From CBDCUW01 sp965222745 (GTDB lineage Bacteria; Planctomycetota; Planctomycetia; Pirellulales; Pirellulaceae), in the NCBI GenBank assembly GCA_965222745.1, contig CBDCUW010000002.1, positions 248,001-312,000 on the forward strand: 64,000 nt of DNA, given 5' to 3'. This document shows positions 44,023 through 51,842 of the stretch, piece by piece. A program made the translations under genes and the position numbers. The notes below the pieces were generated by a model that saw only the letters and a list, made by a program, of their open reading frames with translations, was not told the DNA's origin and did no database searches. The stretch's first letter is position 1, and every line of letters begins with the position of its first letter.

Positions 44023-44047
44023 GGCGAAATCCTGCATCAGGTTCGCC
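44023..44047 (-). terminator. Terminator after slipin gene
   Basis: GGCGAA/TTCGCC with inner CCTG/CAGG forms a bulged hairpin just after the slipin stop. On the minus strand it is followed by TTCCGCTTTTTC. Confidence 0.6.
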
Positions 44048-44058
44048 CGCCACTTCGT

Positions 44059-44904
44059 TCACTTGTCGTCCCTGAGCAAATCGCCCAGGTAGATCCTGGC
44101 GTTCCCGTTCCGCGCCAGTTCACGCAGCGTTTCGAGTTCAGCCAGCCGCAGTAGCGCCGGATGACCTTCCAAGGCCTCGGCTGCCTTGACTCGCTCGGCG
44201 TACGCTTGCGTCTCGGCTTCCGCCTTTGCTCGCGTCGCTTCTGCTTCGGCCTGCTCATGCAGTCGTCGTGCTTCGGCTTCCGCTTCAGCATCACGACGCG
44301 TGGTTTCCGCACGCGACTGAGCTTCGATCTGTTCGACTTCGGCTCGCGTTCGCGCCTCGACCAGCTGAGCCTGGCTGTGTCGCTCCGCGGCCAACACTCG
44401 GTTCATGATCTCCTGCAGGTTTCCCGGAAAGATCAAGTCCTTCACGTCAGCTCGACGAATCGCCACACCATAGCTGCCAGCCGATTCGGTGACGTCCGAC
44501 AGGATATCCTCACTCAGCCGGTTGCGATTCGTCAGGATCTCCTCCAGCGTCATCGATGCCAGTGAACGTCGCGCGGCCAGTTGCACGTCGCTGTAAAGTC
44601 GGTCCTCGAACTTGTCGACCGTGTGGATCGCCGCCTTCGGATCGGTCACGCGGAACTGCACCAGGATGCTGACTCGGATCGCGACCTTGTCGGCCGTCAA
44701 AATCTCCTGACCCTTAATCGTCAGCTCACGCTCACGAACGTCGACCAGCATGCACTCGACGGTCGGCAGCTTCTTGAAAAGGCGCTTGCGCGGCGGGATC
44801 TTGTAGTGACCCGCCGCCAGGACCTTGGTCAGCTTACCGTCTTCGTAGTACAAACCGCGGTGAGTATCCTTAATGATAAACTCTCGTCTTGTACCGTTAA
44901 TCAT
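44059..44904 (-). CDS. Slipin/SPFH (band 7) family protein
   Basis: The protein is about 281 aa. GGAGGTG lies 7 nt before ATG 44904; an adjacent ATG at 44907 is closer to it. The SPFH core is clear: VDVRERELTIKGQEILTADK, VAIRVSILVQFRVTDPKAA, and SLASMTLEEILTNRNRLSED. A long Ala/Glu/Arg coiled coil follows (residues ~170-250: EARTRAEVEQIEAQSRAETT). Unusually, there is no hydrophobic N-terminal segment, so membrane attachment would need another route. Slipins oligomerise as scaffolds. Here it lies within the tRNA/Y RNA/Ro cluster. Confidence 0.9.
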   Translation of the reverse strand: MINGTRREFIIKDTHRGLYYEDGKLTKVLAAGHYKIPPRKRLFKKLPTVECMLVDVRERELTIKGQEILTADKVAIRVSILVQFRVTDPKAAIHTVDKFEDRLYSDVQLAARRSLASMTLEEILTNRNRLSEDILSDVTESAGSYGVAIRRADVKDLIFPGNLQEIMNRVLAAERHSQAQLVEARTRAEVEQIEAQSRAETTRRDAEAEAEARRLHEQAEAEATRAKAEAETQAYAERVKAAEALEGHPALLRLAELETLRELARNGNARIYLGDLLRDDK

Positions 44905-44907
44905 CAT

Positions 44908-45241
44908 GATGCACCTCCGTTGGTTAGGCTGTCGGAGTTTAGGCTGTAGGTAGGTTCGACTTGGCTACGGATTGACGCGGTCGATCAGGGCTGGCTTGCT
45001 GACCTGCCGCCTAAAAGCCTACGGTCTAAAAGCCTTTCTAAATGGAGCCTCGGAGCGGAGCTGATCTGGAGTACGAGCTTTCAGATTTGGCAAGTCTGAG
45101 CGGTCGCTCCTAATGGTGAACGCAGGAACCATGTGGCCGCTCGCTCCTAACTCCGCCGAGGCGTTTTGATTTGGTCAGGTGCTACCGTGTGACCCAACAA
45201 GTACGTCGCCGACAACACACGTCCGTTGGGCGACCTTTAAA
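44908..45241. other. Spacer with TTTAGGCTGTAGG motifs
   Basis: No gene was seen. GTTTAGGCTGTAGG occurs at 44937 and inverted variants at about 45009-45034. GTCGCC...GGGCGAC can form a hairpin just after the tRNA-Arg-like gene (about 45205-45235). An anticodon-arm-like CAGAC-TTGCCAA-ATCTG near 45085 on the minus strand has no accompanying T-arm. Confidence 0.5.
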
Positions 45242-45313
45242 TAACCCGTCCAGGAATCGAACCTGGTCCGACAGTTTCGAAGACTGTCATGCTGTCCAGC
45301 ACACCCACGGGCT
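45242..45313 (-). tRNA. tRNA-Arg(TCG)-like gene, atypical
   Basis: The 72-nt cloverleaf has acceptor AGCCCGT/ACGGGTT (one G-U), anticodon arm ACAGT-CTTCGAA-ACTGT (anticodon UCG) and T-arm CCAGG-TTCGATT-CCTGG. Positions 8-9 are GG instead of UA/UG, and the D-stem GTGT/GCAT relies on two G-U pairs, though GG is kept in the D-loop. It does not encode CCA. It may be a minor Arg tRNA or a tRNA mimic. Confidence 0.7.
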
Positions 45314-45334
45314 GTGGTTGGTCGGAATGTAGGT

Positions 45335-45404
45335 GTTTAGGCTGTAGCCTGTTAGGAAGAACAAAGACGCGTTTGTCTCTCACCTAAACTGCTACAGCCT
45401 AAAC
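45335..45404. repeat. Long hairpin between tRNA genes, copy 1
   Basis: GTTTAGGCTGTAG (45335-45347) pairs perfectly with CTACAGCCTAAAC (45392-45404). The loop region GTTAGGAAGAACAAAG...CTCTCACCTAAAC is repeated in a second copy at 45657-45724. Confidence 0.85.
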
Positions 45405-45467
45405 CCCTATTCAGAAGTCAGGATGTTTCGCATCGTCGCTCTCCTCTCAAACCTCAAACTTCGCCAG

Positions 45468-45539
45468 TGGTAGCCCCAAGGATCGAACTTGGCACAACCT
45501 CGTTATCAGCAAGGCCTGGACAACCAGCCCTCGACTACC
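45468..45539 (-). tRNA. tRNA-Ile(GAT)-like gene with abnormal D-arm
   Basis: The acceptor GGTAGTC/GGCTACC pairs fully with one G-U. The anticodon arm is CCTTG-CTGATAA-CGAGG and the T-arm CCAAG-TTCGATC-CTTGG; both are regular. The D region is not: it can only form CTGG-TTGT-CCAG with a 4-nt loop lacking the G18-G19 pair. CTG follows the discriminator A. Function in translation is doubtful. Confidence 0.72.
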
Positions 45540-45559
45540 ATGGATATTTTCATTGTCAG

Positions 45560-45631
45560 CGGGCTGGGAGGCGCTCGAATCCTCGTCTGCAGTGCTTCAA
45601 ACCGCCGCTAGACCATCTCAGCTACCAACCC
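45560..45631 (-). tRNA. tRNA-Phe(GAA)-like gene
   Basis: The acceptor GGGTTGG/CCAGCCC, D-arm GCTG-AGATGGTC-TAGC and anticodon arm GCGGT-TTGAAGC-ACTGC (anticodon GAA) are regular. The T-arm GAGGA-TTCGAGC-GCCTC has one A-G mismatch next to the loop. The discriminator is G, where bacterial tRNA-Phe normally has A. CTG follows. Spacing to the tRNA-Ile-like gene is 20 bp. Confidence 0.75.
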
Positions 45632-45656
45632 GGGATAGGGGATTAGACTGTAGGTT

Positions 45657-45724
45657 TTTAGGCTGTAGGGCGTTAGGAAGAGCAAAGTTGCATTTTTCTC
45701 TCACCTAAACCGCTACCGCCTAAA
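45657..45724. repeat. Long hairpin, copy 2, at the IS66 insertion point
   Basis: TTTAGGCTGTAG (45657-45668) pairs with CTACCGCCTAAA (45713-45724), one mismatch. The interior is close to copy 1. The IS66 target duplication begins at its right end, and CCTACCGCCTAAAC units continue on the other side of the element (47303-47340). Confidence 0.8.
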
Positions 45725-45731
45725 CTCCTAC

Positions 45732-47298
45732 GTACGCGTTCACGGGGCTGGATGGACCGGTAGCGTGGGGTTGATTGATTCGTTTAGTATCAGGTTCGCT
45801 TTCCGCATTGCTGCTACGAGGTATCGGTGATCGATGGAAGCAGACTCGGCGAGGATTGGCAAGCCAGGAATGATTCGATCGCCTCGCCGAGGTACTCCAA
45901 GATGTTGCGGCCTTGTTGTTGGCAGGTCACCGCGATGGTGCAAATTCTCTCGAACCAGGCTTGGCCGGTCTTGCCACGTGTCCCTTGCGTCATCCGACGA
46001 TGAATCGCAACAAAGCGAATTGCCTGCTCAGCAAGGTTATTGGTGGGACCGATCTGTGCGTCGCTAATGAAACGGAAGTAGTCTTCAAAGTGCTGGTAGA
46101 AACGCTCGGCCATGTTCGCCGCATGCTGCGTATCGGGCTGCTCGACCGTAGCATCCCAGACAATCTCATCACGAATCCTCTCCAATGACCGACGGAAAGT
46201 CGTCTCGCTGGCGAATTCGTCGCGACGGGCAATCGTCTTGAACAGTTTACGGAAATGCTCTCGAAGCATCTGGCCGTAGGCTTGATTGGCCGGCTCGGGA
46301 TGACTGCATAGGAACTTGATGTCCCGGATCAGATGAGCGATACAGAACTGAAGCTTAACGTTCTCGTCGAGTTTGACGAACTTGCGGTAGGCTGAGAAAT
46401 AATCACAACCAATGACGCCCTCGAATTCTGCTCCCAGCGTCTCTACCAAGACTTGACTACCACGGCTGGGCGAAATCTTGAAGACCGTAAAGAGGTAAGC
46501 ACGAAAGCACCATGTCCACAACTTGTCGCCGTTCTCCTTGTGACCAGTCTCATCAACATTAAGATGGCTTTGATCCGACAGTGCCCCGAGTAACTCTTCA
46601 TAGGGTTCGGCAAGACTTTGACTCACCTTGCCGACCAGCTTCTGAATCATGCCCCGACTGAGGTCGACGCCGATAACTTCACGGCAATACTTCTTGATTT
46701 TTCCGATTGACATGTGGCAAACGCCTTTGAGCCAACCGATCAGCGCCGTCATTCGTGGTCCAACCAACCCGGCACGGCGAATATCATTCGGCAGCGGGCA
46801 GTGATGCAGCTTGTCGCAATCAGTACATCGCTGGCCAACTTGATGGTGTTCGCTGATGACGACCGGCTGTTCGGTCAGTTCGACTTGCTGATGTTTGCGA
46901 ATGTTATCCACGTCGTCTTGCAATTGACCGCCGCAGCAAGGGCAGGCGGTGTAACGATGACTCAGGATGTAGTCGATTTGTTGATCAAGAAACGGCTTTC
47001 GCTGATGCCGCTGGTGCCCAGGCTGACCGCCAATTTTGCGTTTTAGAGGTCTTCCCGGCTTCTTGCGTTTCTTGGGCGGATTGGTAATGTCGCTTGACGG
47101 CGGCTTGGAGGAAGTCGCCGAATTCTTGGTGGATTTGGCGAGTTTATCTTCAATCTTGGCAAGTTGAGCCTTCAACTGGGCAACTTCCGCCGCCAGTTTT
47201 TCACATCCTTCGCACTTCTTGGCTGATGACCGTCCCATAGTCAACGCAGGTAACATCTAAACCGACGTCAGATCAACCGAGATTCCGTGAACGCGTAC
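45732..47298 (-). mobile_element. IS66-family insertion sequence (single-gene, ISBst12-like)
   Basis: The ends GTACGCGTTCACGG (45732-45745) and CCGTGAACGCGTAC (47285-47298) are perfect 14-bp inverted repeats. They are flanked by the 8-bp direct duplication ACTCCTAC (45724-45731 and 47299-47306), the length expected for IS66. The element is 1567 bp with one transposase gene and no TnpA/TnpB accessory genes. Intact ends and duplication suggest a recent insertion. Confidence 0.95.
45814..47256 (-). CDS. tnpC: IS66-family transposase
   Basis: The 480-aa DDE transposase has an N-terminal leucine-zipper-like helix (KLAAEVAQLKAQLAKIEDKL), the IS66 basic segment SSKPPSSDITNPPKKRKKPG, and a zinc-binding CPCCGG element near residue 115. 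The catalytic core includes LNVDETGHK, GVIGCDYFSAYRKF and, near the end, PTNNLAEQAIRF with the final acidic residue. The frame is intact. ATG 47256 or 47238 may be the start. Confidence 0.95.
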   Translation of the reverse strand: MLPALTMGRSSAKKCEGCEKLAAEVAQLKAQLAKIEDKLAKSTKNSATSSKPPSSDITNPPKKRKKPGRPLKRKIGGQPGHQRHQRKPFLDQQIDYILSHRYTACPCCGGQLQDDVDNIRKHQQVELTEQPVVISEHHQVGQRCTDCDKLHHCPLPNDIRRAGLVGPRMTALIGWLKGVCHMSIGKIKKYCREVIGVDLSRGMIQKLVGKVSQSLAEPYEELLGALSDQSHLNVDETGHKENGDKLWTWCFRAYLFTVFKISPSRGSQVLVETLGAEFEGVIGCDYFSAYRKFVKLDENVKLQFCIAHLIRDIKFLCSHPEPANQAYGQMLREHFRKLFKTIARRDEFASETTFRRSLERIRDEIVWDATVEQPDTQHAANMAERFYQHFEDYFRFISDAQIGPTNNLAEQAIRFVAIHRRMTQGTRGKTGQAWFERICTIAVTCQQQGRNILEYLGEAIESFLACQSSPSLLPSITDTS

Positions 47299-47345
47299 AC
47301 TCCTACCGCCTAAACTCCTACCGCCTAAACCACTCGACACCTAAC

Positions 47346-47380
47346 AAAAAAGGCCCGATGTCTGCATGACATCGGACCTT
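47346..47380 (-). terminator. Intrinsic terminator on the minus strand
   Basis: CCGATGTC (47355-47362) pairs with GACATCGG (47368-47375), extended by AAGG/CCTT, and is followed on the minus strand by TTTTTT. It may end a transcript from the small ORF at 47410-47661. Confidence 0.75.
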
Positions 47381-47409
47381 CCTGAAAGGCGCTTCCAAAG
47401 AAGCAGATG

Positions 47410-47661
47410 TCACGTGCGCAAATGAGAAGCGGGGGCACCGTTATTCGGCCGTGTCCCGCCGAAGAACTTGCCTTCGCATATCTGTTGGAGTCGACTGGAT
47501 TGGAATTTCGATAACATGGAACTTTCTGCTCGCTTGTCAGACGCCCGATTGCCGTGCTCAGAGAGCAAGACGCGAAACCCGATGGCAGGTTCGCCAGAAA
47601 TCTCCCCTCGCACACAACTACGATGCGCGACAGGCGGGTAGTATTTCGTCGCCTCACTCAT
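47410..47661 (-). CDS. Small ORF, possible fragment of a larger gene
   Basis: The 83-aa frame starts at ATG 47661 with GGAAG 9 nt upstream and has a terminator after it. The middle, SCVRGEISGEPAIGFRVLLS, resembles the end of formylglycine-generating-enzyme/SUMF1-type domains (GFRV), so this could be the C-terminal remnant of such a gene next to the IS element. A competing frame overlaps the terminator. Weak evidence. Confidence 0.3.
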   Translation of the reverse strand: MSEATKYYPPVAHRSCVRGEISGEPAIGFRVLLSEHGNRASDKRAESSMLSKFQSSRLQQICEGKFFGGTRPNNGAPASHLRT

Positions 47662-47799
47662 TTTTTTGTTCTTCCGGGAATCAAGCTGCTGATGTTACTC
47701 AATTCCCGAAAACTTCACTTTTTTGGGCACTGGTTGTGTATCATCCAGCGTCTTTTGCGAGACCATGACAACGACGAATTTACTCGATGTGACAGCTCC

Positions 47800-48636
47800 A
47801 TGAAAAACGAGACAACAATCCTCTTCTGCACGCTGGTTTCCCTGTGCACTGCGGTTGCCTTTGGGGCCGACGAATCGATCACCAAGGACCGAAAGAAAGT
47901 GCAGCACGAGGCGGGTGCCGCATTTGAAAAAGCATCCACAGAAAACTGGCAGGAAGTGTTCTTTGATACCGGCACGGCCAACTGGCAAGAGCGATGGTTC
48001 CTTGATGGAGAAATCGGCAAGGTCAAGACCGGGGCAAACGGAATGGAGCTAACGGCAGGGCCGGAATTCAAAAACGATGCGCATCACATGGTGCTGTGGA
48101 CGCGTGACCGTTTTGCCGGTGACTTGAAGATTGAATACGAATACACGCGTCTCGATGCCGAAACTCGCTGCGTCAACATTCTCTACATTCAGGCGACAGG
48201 CAGCGGCAAAGGACCATTCGAGCGGGACATTTCCAAATGGAATGAATTGCGACGCGAGCCGGCGATGCGGATGTACTACGACCACATGCATGCCTATCAC
48301 ATCAGCTATGCTGCATTTCCCAACAACAAGGATACGACCGGTTACATTCGGGCTCGCCGCTATCTGCCCGATACTTCTGGCCTGAAAGGTACCGCCCTCA
48401 AGCCGGACTACTATCCCGAAGGACTATTCAAGCCGGGTGTCCCGCACAAGATCACCTTCATCAAAAAGGCGCGTGACCTGTTCATACGGATCGAGAACGC
48501 CGAACAGACCTATCACTGCCACATGGCGAACCCTGATTTGCCTCCGATTGAGGACGGGCGAGTTGGGTTGCGCCACATGTTTACGCGCTCGGCCCGCTAC
48601 AAGAATTTTCGCATCAGCACAGTGAGTCGTGACTAG
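47800..48636 (+). CDS. Exported DUF1961 (concanavalin-like) protein
   Basis: The 278-aa protein starts at ATG 47800 with a signal peptide (ILFCTLVSLCTAVAFG). The body (LDGEIGKVKTGANGMELTAG, WTRDRFAGDLKIEYEYTR, MYYDHMHAYHISYAAFP) fits DUF1961, a beta-sandwich family of probable polysaccharide-binding or -degrading proteins. It is convergent with the large secreted protein at 48656. The activity is not established. Confidence 0.8.
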   Translation: MKNETTILFCTLVSLCTAVAFGADESITKDRKKVQHEAGAAFEKASTENWQEVFFDTGTANWQERWFLDGEIGKVKTGANGMELTAGPEFKNDAHHMVLWTRDRFAGDLKIEYEYTRLDAETRCVNILYIQATGSGKGPFERDISKWNELRREPAMRMYYDHMHAYHISYAAFPNNKDTTGYIRARRYLPDTSGLKGTALKPDYYPEGLFKPGVPHKITFIKKARDLFIRIENAEQTYHCHMANPDLPPIEDGRVGLRHMFTRSARYKNFRISTVSRD

Positions 48637-48655
48637 ACGATTCTTTGCCGGTGGT

Positions 48656-51592
48656 TTATCGATAGTCGAATTGGACGGTTGCTGAGGTATCAGTATCGCT
48701 AACGGCTCGAACCCAACAGGCCGAGAATGCAGTCGGAAACTCATGACGGGTAACCGTGCCCTTCGGGACTTTGAAACTCTTGTACGTCACCCAAAGGCCC
48801 TTTCCGTCGATATCGACTTCCAGAGTGATCAAAACCGGCTCCGAATGACCGTGTGATATCTGAACCGACTTTCGATCATACCCGGTCATCAAATAGGGAT
48901 CGGATGGAACATGGGCTTTGGCATTCGTCTCCTGCCACGGGCCGCCATGTCCGACGGGTTTGCCGAGCTTCCAAAGATCATCGATGCCGCCGAACCAGAG
49001 CCCCATGCCCAACTCCGGATCTCGGAAGATGTGGTCGTCATCTGCAGCCTTTGCTTTGACTCCGGCGAGTACAAGCAAGCCGTTCCACGTACAGAAGTCG
49101 GTAATCTGCTTACGATGACTGGAAACTGGCCGCATCAGGTTCCACGCTGGCGGATTGCCGTTGGTGATGAGCGGAACTTCGTAAAACGTTCCGTGAATGT
49201 TAGCGAGATGCCGCTCGGATTCGACTTCGCGAGATGCCCGCGGCCAGCCCGACGAAAAAGGTTGATCGTAGGCTTCGTGTCCCTTGGGAAGCCGGTACGT
49301 CTGGCCATCCGATTTCAACAATACCGCCGCACGGTCAATTGTGAATTCGGGTTCGACGTGTAGCAGTTTCTTAAGTTCCTCATCCTTCGAATCGGGTTCA
49401 AATTCAAAACCGCCTTTAGTGAACTCGAAGAAGTCGTTGTCGGAACCGATGACGCGCAGGTTACGATTCCGTTTGGCGGCGTACAGCAGACCACCCATCG
49501 CATCAGGGTCTTCGACGTCCGCCAATCCCGCAAACAGTTCGGCGTTCTCAGGTGCTTTGCCATCCACGAATCGACTGGTGGTTTGATGCAACATAACGGT
49601 GGCGATACAGTCACGATCCGTTTTGAAACGGAGCCAAGTCGCTTCGAAATCGCTTGGCAAGTAGTGTGCGACGTAGCCGCCGGCCGGAACTGTCACATTC
49701 TGATAGTGGTTCCATTGCCCTGTTCCGTGTGGATCCACTTCCAGTGTGAATTTCACGGGGCGATCATCCGTCGACTCAGGCAACGCCTTGGCCGGACGGG
49801 TGACCGTCGCATTTCCGGTATTGGAGATGGTCAATTCCCCATCGTTGTCGGCCAGTACGAAGGCCGCGTGGGGCATACCGAACGAACCGCGTGTGTGTTC
49901 CGTCGCGTTGCCGGGAATCGATACTTCGCCAGCATCGAAGTGCCGAGAGTAGATTCGATCGCTGAATCCTTTGCCCCATTTCAGAGACAAACCGGTCAGT
50001 TGCCATGCAGGATCGAGATTAGGTTTTCCCCGCTTGTCGACGGCAAGATAGACAGTGACAGGCGAATCGACGGTGAACGCGAATCCCGGTGCGGCCTTGC
50101 GCCAATCGCCACGGTCGATGGTAAGCCGCGGCAAACTCGCAAGTTGAACCGGCAACGCAGTGATCTCTTGTTGATCGGTTGCCCGCAAAGCATTGATGGC
50201 CTGCGGTTTCTTTCGCCCCACCGCCAAATGAATGACTCGTCGATCGAAACCAGCAACCAGGAACGGATCGGACGCGGCATTCGCCTTGACGTTGTCCTCG
50301 ATCCACGGCCCGCCATATCCGCTCGCCGGCCCCCATGTCTTTAGGTCTTCGTAGTCGCCGAACCACAGATTGCTCTGAGGCTGACCGGCCAGTTTGTTGC
50401 CTTGGATACTGGTTTCATCCGTGGCCAGAACAAGCTTCCCGTTCCAGTCGCAGAAATCGGGCACGTATCGCAGATGGCTTCCGATTGGTTTGATTCCAGA
50501 AGAGTTCTTCGATGAAAACGATTTCGGGAAGTGAAAGAACATCCCGTGCATATCCATCATCCAGCGGCCAGCGGTGATCTCGCGAATCCGTGGCCACTCG
50601 GTGTACCAACCATGCTTGGCATCGTTGCAGTAGGCGGCTTTGGGTAGCAGATACGTGTGCCACTTGCCGCTATCAAGAACCTTCAGTCGTACACTTCGGC
50701 GATCCCAGCCCATCGTCCAGATTGGATCGCTACCGTCGCTGCCGCCGGTGATTCCTCGAGGGCCGGTGACTTCGGTGAACTGTTTTCGCTCAACGATCTT
50801 CCATTTTGACCCATCGAATTCGGCCAGCACACCTCGTTCTTCCGGTGTAGCAGGTGGGCCTCCCACTTGCAGGTCTTTGTAGTCACCCACTTGATGCTCG
50901 CCGTTGTTGGACACGACGAGCCGACCCTGTGATGTGTATCCGCCCTTGCCGTGCCACCCGGGCACGGGCTTCTTGAAGAGCTGCCTGGCCTGCAACGTGT
51001 GAACGTTGGCTTCCCAAATCGAACCTTCCATGTCGATGTAGTAGACCATGTTTGCCGGATCGTTGAGGTGACGCGCGATTGCGGTGACGCGCATGGGCAT
51101 GTCCGCCGGCTGGATCGTGCGTACTTTTCCATCGGCGTCGATCAGATGATGCCCGATCAGCAATTGATCGGATTCTTCGTGAATCATTCGGCCCGCAGGT
51201 GTGCCGCCGACGCTTTCGGGATGCACTGTCATCGGCTTGGAGAGATCTGCGTCAACCGAGTACAGCTTATGTTCGCTGCCTTGTGGTCTGTGCGGAGCGT
51301 AGTTGACCATCCAGAGTTTGCCGGCCCACGGAACGACCGCTCCGATACCACATTCGTTGTGTCCGTCTTTGTAGTGACCGCCGTTCTGACTATAGACACC
51401 GTAGGTTGTCAGGTGCGGGTAGACGCCGCTGATATGGATATCAGTACGAGCAGGTCTTGACGTTTCGCCCTCACTAACGGAAACCTTGCCAAACGAAGTC
51501 ACTCCATTTGCACTTTCATCAGCGGCGGCCAAGTTGGCAAACAGCCCGGACAGGGAGTATGCGAGCAACGTCAACAAAATCGATCGTTTCAT
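48656..51592 (-). CDS. Large secreted protein of unknown function
   Basis: The protein is about 978 aa from ATG 51592, where a signal peptide begins (MKRSILLTLLAYSLSGLFA); the frame extends to 51622. It contains two related halves with propeller-like segments: GGPWIEDNVKANAASDPFL around residue 445 and GGPWQETNAKAHVPSDPYL near 900, each preceded by WNGKLVLA / WNGLLVLA motifs. This points to an internal duplication around a beta-sandwich centre. No catalytic motif was recognised. It is presumably extracellular and sits among carbohydrate-related genes. Confidence 0.85.
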   Translation of the reverse strand: MKRSILLTLLAYSLSGLFANLAAADESANGVTSFGKVSVSEGETSRPARTDIHISGVYPHLTTYGVYSQNGGHYKDGHNECGIGAVVPWAGKLWMVNYAPHRPQGSEHKLYSVDADLSKPMTVHPESVGGTPAGRMIHEESDQLLIGHHLIDADGKVRTIQPADMPMRVTAIARHLNDPANMVYYIDMEGSIWEANVHTLQARQLFKKPVPGWHGKGGYTSQGRLVVSNNGEHQVGDYKDLQVGGPPATPEERGVLAEFDGSKWKIVERKQFTEVTGPRGITGGSDGSDPIWTMGWDRRSVRLKVLDSGKWHTYLLPKAAYCNDAKHGWYTEWPRIREITAGRWMMDMHGMFFHFPKSFSSKNSSGIKPIGSHLRYVPDFCDWNGKLVLATDETSIQGNKLAGQPQSNLWFGDYEDLKTWGPASGYGGPWIEDNVKANAASDPFLVAGFDRRVIHLAVGRKKPQAINALRATDQQEITALPVQLASLPRLTIDRGDWRKAAPGFAFTVDSPVTVYLAVDKRGKPNLDPAWQLTGLSLKWGKGFSDRIYSRHFDAGEVSIPGNATEHTRGSFGMPHAAFVLADNDGELTISNTGNATVTRPAKALPESTDDRPVKFTLEVDPHGTGQWNHYQNVTVPAGGYVAHYLPSDFEATWLRFKTDRDCIATVMLHQTTSRFVDGKAPENAELFAGLADVEDPDAMGGLLYAAKRNRNLRVIGSDNDFFEFTKGGFEFEPDSKDEELKKLLHVEPEFTIDRAAVLLKSDGQTYRLPKGHEAYDQPFSSGWPRASREVESERHLANIHGTFYEVPLITNGNPPAWNLMRPVSSHRKQITDFCTWNGLLVLAGVKAKAADDDHIFRDPELGMGLWFGGIDDLWKLGKPVGHGGPWQETNAKAHVPSDPYLMTGYDRKSVQISHGHSEPVLITLEVDIDGKGLWVTYKSFKVPKGTVTRHEFPTAFSACWVRAVSDTDTSATVQFDYR

Positions 51593-51842
51593 GAGACACT
51601 CTGGAGGCAAATGGTGAAGCAAAGTTGCTCGATAAGCGTTGCCCGAATGCTATTTTAGGAATTGTTCGGAGATAACTTCGTTGTTTCCGAACAGTTCCCT
51701 AGAGACGACAATGTGGCTTTGGCGATCATTCGATCCGTTGGAAGCGGGTACCAACTTCGGGGCCTGGGCTCGCCAAGCGGTATTCTATCGTATCCAACAC
51801 TCCAATGAGCGACATTCAGAACTGCACTGGACAGAAGTTACG

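Noticed and set aside
45070..45110. tRNA-Gly(GCC)-like anticodon arm
   Set aside because: TTGCCAA sits in a CAGAC/ATCTG stem with one mismatch, but no T-arm or matching acceptor was found.
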